From: Arbacia lixula
Lineage: Eukaryota > Echinodermata > Echinoidea > Arbacioida > Arbaciidae
NCBI GenBank assembly: GCA_963669155.1
Contig: OZ022581.1
Location: 11,505,997-11,569,996, forward strand
Direction: 5' to 3'
Length of the DNA: 64,000 nucleotides
The notes below the pieces were generated by a model. The model saw only the letters and a program-made list of their open reading frames with translations. It did no database searches and was not told the origin of the DNA. The position numbers and the translations under genes are program-made. Of this stretch, positions 60,301 to 64,000 are shown piece after piece (position 1 is the stretch's first letter; each line of letters begins with the position of its first letter).

Positions 60301-62416
60301 CTTCCACCTCCTCTGTCTCTTCTTTCACAATGGCTGATGGACAAAACATGGAGAAATAGTAAAAAAGAATAGTCATTATCAATATTGACTTTAGCCTTAA
60401 GATACAGTGAACTGCACTGTTGTGAATGTTGAGTTCTGCATGATATACTGATTGACATCACAATTATAGCAGGCAATTTATACATCTTTATACATGTGCA
60501 TGCATCAGATAAAGCACGAACAAGGAGTATTTTGCACATTGCGCATTGTAACAATAACTGCCTGTGTTAACATTAAGTGCAGACTGTTCATTATCATTAT
60601 ATATCCAGTAAATCAAATTGTTAATTTTCTTTTGTAAATGTACTTTGTGAATTATGCCCTGTATTTTGTTGAAAAACATGTATCCTGGGCTCTGTGTTAC
60701 CTTGTGTTCTATATATCTATGTATTTGAATAAAAGGATTAAAAAAAACCCCAATGCAACATATCAGGTTTACTGATTATATTATCTCTCAAACACTTACA
60801 TACTAGTAACAATTACCTTGCTATCCCTTTTTTGCTTCTGGTATACTACATGTACTAGGGTTATGTCCTCTTTTAAGTAATATTCATGAATTGTTTTTAT
60901 GCAGCCTTACCAGATATATGTTCTTCCCCATCTGTGACTGGTACGTTCTCCTCATTTGCTTCCTCTGCTGGAGTCTCCCCCTCCCCGTCTGCTGCTGCTT
61001 CTGTTGTTGCTGCTTCTGATTCACTCACTCCAGCAGCTACATGTCACAATGAGGACAGGAAGAAGTTCTTATACTGGTAATAAATCCTCAAGGGTTAGTG
61101 CTATTGTTATAAATGCTCTACAAACATACATTTAGCATGTTAGAATACTGTAAAACCGGTAATTTTTGCAGGGGTTAAGTTTGGCAGCACACCTACAACA
61201 TATTCGCCGGATATTTTCACACACATGAATTTTTTTCACCCAAAAAAGTCCACCCGATACATTAAAATAATTAACAAAGCACTGGCATGAACGTTTTTAA
61301 CGCCTGCTAAAAAGAAGTATTCTGGTTTTATAATCGTGGTGGTGTTAAATTTGTGCTTGCTCTGTGTTGCGCAAAACGTGTGAAAATAAATTTAATATGA
61401 AAATAACCAGTTTTACAGTATACATTAATGATTCATGATACAGCACTAACATGTGGTGAAGTTTTTTCTGTGTTGCGCGAAACGTGTGGAAATAAATTTC
61501 ACATGAAAATTACTGGTTTATAGTATTAATGATAAAACACTGACATAGGGTGAAGGTTTAAAGTGAACCACCAATTGACTATAAGCTGACTTCAGCATAT
61601 GCCTAAGCTCTGAGCACTTTTCAAACAGCAGAGGGGAGGGACTTCATGGGTGTGTTAGGCAACCTTCAGCTGGGGCCATGACGCAAGGTAAATAAACCCA
61701 ATAAAATATCCATACAGCTGATTTTGTCTGGGTGGCATGGCGTCAGTTGCATTGACATGCAAACTGCTTTGAAGGGATTTAACTTGAACGGTTTTTACAA
61801 AGAGTTATCTTGGTAGACAGGTATGATGGTATGAGCAAATATACTTAATGCGGCGAATATCCTTAAGAGGGGGCTTATGAATCCCATTCGCCACCAAATG
61901 ATCACAAGTTGATTGCCAAAAAAAAAAAACAACAACAACTGTGTAACTTGTGTTGTGAATATAGAAAGCATGATCGTTACATTTGCAAAGGAAACATATT
62001 CTCATTGTTTTCACAACATTTTCATAACATTCTTATACATGGCACTATATTCCAAATCGTAGTAAAATATTTTGAAGGATCAGCTAGAATTCTCTTTTTG
62101 ACTAACAAGTGAAATTAACCCATTTAGAAGAGAATTGTTTGATGTAGTTGCATGCCTTACTGTCAGATTGATTATGTTAGAAAATAAAGCCAGACACTGT
62201 ACCTGGTGCTTGCTGAGCAGCCCCCTGGGCCGCAGTAGTAGCAGGCCCAGACGAAAGCTCTTCATTAAAGTTCTGGAGGTAGGTCTCCAGGACATTCATG
62301 GAAGGGCCTTCTCCCTCCTCTCCCTCCCCACCGGCTCCTCCTGCGGTGTCCTCCTGGGCCGCTTGGCTGGTGGGCTCCTCTGGCTGGTCACCTGGCTGGT
62401 CCACACTGGTCTCCAT
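51320..62416 (-). CDS. CTCF: CTCF-family zinc-finger protein, 7 coding exons, 931 aa
   Basis: Minus-strand exons with GT-AG sites and consistent phases: 62416-62203 (ATG), 61036-60911, 60333-60173, 59575-59488, 59040-58961, 53881-53702 and 53266-51320 (TAG). The N-terminal half is acidic/Gln-rich. An AT-hook (RRKRGRPRK) is at ~375-383. SVYDF at 409-413 matches the cohesin-docking segment of vertebrate CTCF. Nine C2H2 fingers (474-724) align in order with human fingers 2-10, most clearly LCGRIFRTSTLLRNH, TSGELGRH, MHTHEKP and YKLKRHMR. Human finger 1 is replaced by a basic, finger-less stretch, and finger 11 by a Lys/Arg-rich segment. The C-terminal ~200 residues are low-complexity, Gln/Glu-rich. 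CTCF binds DNA in the nucleus and stops loop-extruding cohesin. Human CTCF is 727 aa with 11 fingers. A 5' non-coding exon is expected upstream (acceptor before 62428). A lineage-specific CTCF paralogue remains possible. Confidence 0.88.
51944..52696 (-). other. Nine-finger C2H2 DNA-binding array within CTCF-like exon 7
   Basis: Each finger has the Cys2-His2 pattern, joined by TGEKP-type linkers (TGEKP, TGERP, HEKP). By order and linkers they correspond to human CTCF fingers 2-10. Helix residues in the counterparts of fingers 3 (TSGELGRH), 4 (SVEASKIKRH) and 5 (STDNYKLKRH) are close to human. Those of 6 (SQKSSLKEH) and 7 (GRFADMKTH) differ. The whole array is intronless. Confidence 0.88.
52877..52891 (-). 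other. SVYDF cohesin-docking motif (codons)
   Basis: Encodes SVYDF preceded by Asp-Pro and followed by an acidic run. In human CTCF the equivalent DVSVYDFEE segment (Y226, F228) binds the composite SA2-SCC1 surface of cohesin. The motif lies ~60 residues before the first finger, a similar place to that in vertebrates. Confidence 0.8.
53267..55330. other. CTCF-like introns flanking exon 6
   Basis: Apart from the coding exon at 53702-53881, this is AT-rich intron sequence in which I recognise nothing. The acceptor for exon 7 is TTCTCCACAG on the minus strand at 53267-53276. Confidence 0.5.
55331..58480. mobile_element. Composite element with (A)TATGCCTCCGCC TIR, tandem GACCTTTGACCT units and GGAC minisatellite
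   Basis: The left end has the hairpin CGACTGCCACGCAGTCG (55342-55358), then AAATATGCCTCCGCC (55361). The right end is a (GGAC)n minisatellite (about 58403-58431), then the hairpin TGCCTCCGGCCAC/GTGGCGGAGGCA (58449-58476), whose end is the inverse of TATGCCTCCGCC. Between them run monomers of roughly 120-165 bp, each with TTCATTGACCTTTGACCT, TTTCACCAGTCTA-like and ATTGGATTTGGATT segments. No protein is encoded. A separate foldback is nested at 55904-57589. The element lies in the 4.9-kb CTCF-like intron between exons 5 and 6. Confidence 0.82.
55904..57589. mobile_element. Nested foldback element with TIR and 4-bp TTTG target duplication
   Basis: Termini CAGTCAATCGGCAG and the inverse of CTGCCATTTGGCTG form ~14-bp imperfect TIRs. 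TTTG flanks both sides (55900-55903 and 57590-57593). Removing the element restores the interrupted monomer sequence CACTTTGGGGGCAATTTT. Inside are two ~500-bp inverted arms (about 56592-57060 and 57110-57585). The left part also carries a ~200-bp tandem duplication (about 56191-56387 and 56393-56588). TGGATCCTGACCCTTCTA occurs four times in both orientations. Mirror-image short frames over the arms are artefacts of the palindrome. Confidence 0.85.
58481..60910. other. CTCF-like introns between exons 2 and 5
   Basis: Besides the exons at 58961-59040, 59488-59575 and 60173-60333, this is AT-rich intron with a G tract at about 58575-58585. Short dispersed repeats containing TCTATAAAGACCAC occur at 59142 and 60085. 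The latter is a small foldback with GTGGTCTTTATACACAGG. Confidence 0.5.
61146..61420. mobile_element. MITE with TACTGTAAAACCGGT termini, right end locally duplicated
   Basis: The left end TACTGTAAAACCGGTAATTT pairs with AAAATAACCAGTTTTACAGTA at the right. The right end, from TGTTGCGCAAAACGTGTG, is repeated ~100 bp downstream (about 61470-61525) as TGTTGCGCGAAACGTGTG through ATTACTGGTTTATAGTA. It lies in the first intron between CTCF-like coding exons. Confidence 0.8.
61421..62202. other. CTCF-like first coding-exon intron, remainder
   Basis: AT-rich intron. Apart from the duplicated MITE end, nothing else was recognised. Confidence 0.45.
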
Positions 62417-64000
62417 GATAAAGCTGGGCTGTTAGCAACTGCTAGTGAATGAGGAAAAAATAATTTTGACTGACTTGCTGGTACATTATATACTGTATTT
62501 CAAGTGACATGTACATGTACACCCTTTGGATGGCAAAGATCAATGAAAAAGCTGGAGACAGTAAGAACAATTACATGCATGTAGGGGCTCAGAGTCACCT
62601 TGTAAAAACAAGAAAGTACCTGTGAAAATGTTAAAAGTAATAGAATTGTGACCAGCTAGGAGGCTTGCAATCTGTAACAATCTAAGCAATGGTGACAAAA
62701 CCAAGTAAAGTCAGAAGATAAAACGTTGAACAGGAATGTAACTGAAAATGATTCCTTGACCCAAGCCTTGCAAGCCAAACTAAGCCAAGATTAGAAGGCA
62801 TCATGTACATAATTTCTAAAATGAGAAGCTTCAATACATTTTACACACTACAAAAAGAGAGACCTGTAGGCAAAAGTGCCAAAACTTGAAATAACAGCAG
62901 TTGGCATTATTTGTGCATTTTGGGATTGTGACAAATTTCTGAGCAGGGGTAAGAGGGGTAAGTGAGTGGGGGTGGGGAGGGGGAGGCTAGTTTTCTGCAA
63001 ATGAATTGAAGAAAAAGTTTAATTGTATCAGCTTGGGGAGTTGGGAATAATTGCAACCTTTGGTGTTCCAAAAAGCCGAGCAATGACAAGATTTTTATTC
63101 ACATACCGTACATGTATTCATGTTGACTAGCCAATCTATATTGCACTTGGAAAAATAGTTTGGATGAAATATAAAACTGCCCCAAAACATATTCATCCCC
63201 ATACAGTATGTCACATACAGGTGTGGTACACATAAATAGCCCTACAAGTTTCATATAAATTAATCAAACTTTTTCTTGAATAAGCACACTAAATGCAATG
63301 CAATGATGGACGTCAAATCTTCAGCTGTATGCGCTCACTAAAAGACCTGGTAGCCCTTTTGCAGGTCCAAAAAAATATAATTTTGTTTAAAAAAAAGGAG
63401 AAATATTGCACAGCTTCCCTCACAATAATAGCATTGCAAACTGACTTTGAGTGGAATTAGATTGCTAGGTAAACAAGTCTTTTTTTTTTTTCTTTTTTTT
63501 TTTACTTTTCCTGAAAAACTTCAAAAAGTTTTCAGTTTAAAGTGAAAAGAGAAGACTTTGGTTTTTCACAAAGGCATGCCATTGTAATTTGTTAGGGACT
63601 GAGCCATGCATTTTTATGCCTCTACTCTAGAAAGGGCCATCCTACCTTTAATGTTGGTTAACAATTTACTAAGATGTATTTTGTAATACCAATGATTTTA
63701 TCTTCATTAAGAAAGGAAGGTAACAATTGTGATTGTGAAATTTCCTACTCCCCTGCCCTGGCCCTGTGCTGCAACTCAGACTCAGACTCAGAGTCAAACT
63801 GGCTGAATCTGAGCTACAAGTTCTACAACACAGGTTTCCGTATGCAAGCCATACTCAATCAATGTGTCTGATGAAGTATAAATTCTTCCTAAGTAGCATT
63901 TAGCAAGGTCCATGTTCTGCTTTATGCAGGCAAGTGACCACGGCCAAGGCTCGAGCAGCTAGCAGCAGGCACGCTACACACTGCATTAGATTGACTAAGC
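62417..64000. other. Upstream of the CTCF-like start codon
   Basis: The minus-strand sequence CTAACAG ending at 62429 is a good splice acceptor 12 nt before the ATG, so a 5' non-coding exon should lie upstream. I could not place it or a promoter. There is an interrupted T tract at about 63480-63504. The short frame at 63674-63871 has no recognisable similarity. Confidence 0.4.

Noticed and set aside
1-64000. tRNA, rRNA or snRNA genes
   Set aside because: I found no cloverleaf with box A/B motifs or other recognisable RNA gene, although a covariance-model scan was not possible.

Overview
This window is animal nuclear DNA: intron-rich genes with GT-AG splice sites, AT-rich non-coding sequence, and many short inverted-repeat elements. 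The gene families and the style of the repeats (foldback MITEs, 'GGGTGTTTCAC' and 'CCGTATTC' termini, GACGGAC minisatellites) suggest a marine deuterostome, most likely a sea urchin. I cannot prove the species from sequence alone.

Four protein-coding genes are readable. (1) NDRG family, plus strand, 6042-18845: 11 coding exons, 394 aa, an inactive alpha/beta-hydrolase-fold protein. (2) TMEM64, minus strand, 33661-29776: 4 coding exons, 373 aa, a VTT/DedA-type membrane protein. (3) FBXL8, plus strand, 42946-44145: one coding exon, 399 aa, an F-box protein. (4) A CTCF-family zinc-finger protein, minus strand, 62416-51320: 7 coding exons, 931 aa. NDRG and TMEM64 are tail to tail, TMEM64 and FBXL8 head to head, FBXL8 and CTCF tail to tail. 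I see no shared pathway. However, FBXL8 and CTCF are also near neighbours on human 16q22.1, and NDRG4 lies on 16q, so the linkage may be ancient.

The most interesting item is the CTCF-like protein. It keeps the SVYDF segment that in vertebrate CTCF docks cohesin. It has nine recognisable fingers that align with human fingers 2-10; fingers 1 and 11 are not recognisable. The whole array sits in a single exon.

The second theme is repeated tandem duplication of exon-intron boundaries: NDRG exon 4 (three copies), the NDRG last exon (two), the TMEM64 exon 2 acceptor (three) and the FBXL8 donor (two). The rest is introns, UTRs and intergenic DNA. These carry a Tc1-type MITE, a family of hairpin-ended composite elements whose internal repeats contain perfect DR1 nuclear-receptor motifs, a nested foldback element with TIRs and a 4-bp target duplication, three clustered copies of another foldback, a 600-bp TAC array, and many G/C homopolymer tracts. 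No RNA gene was recognised.
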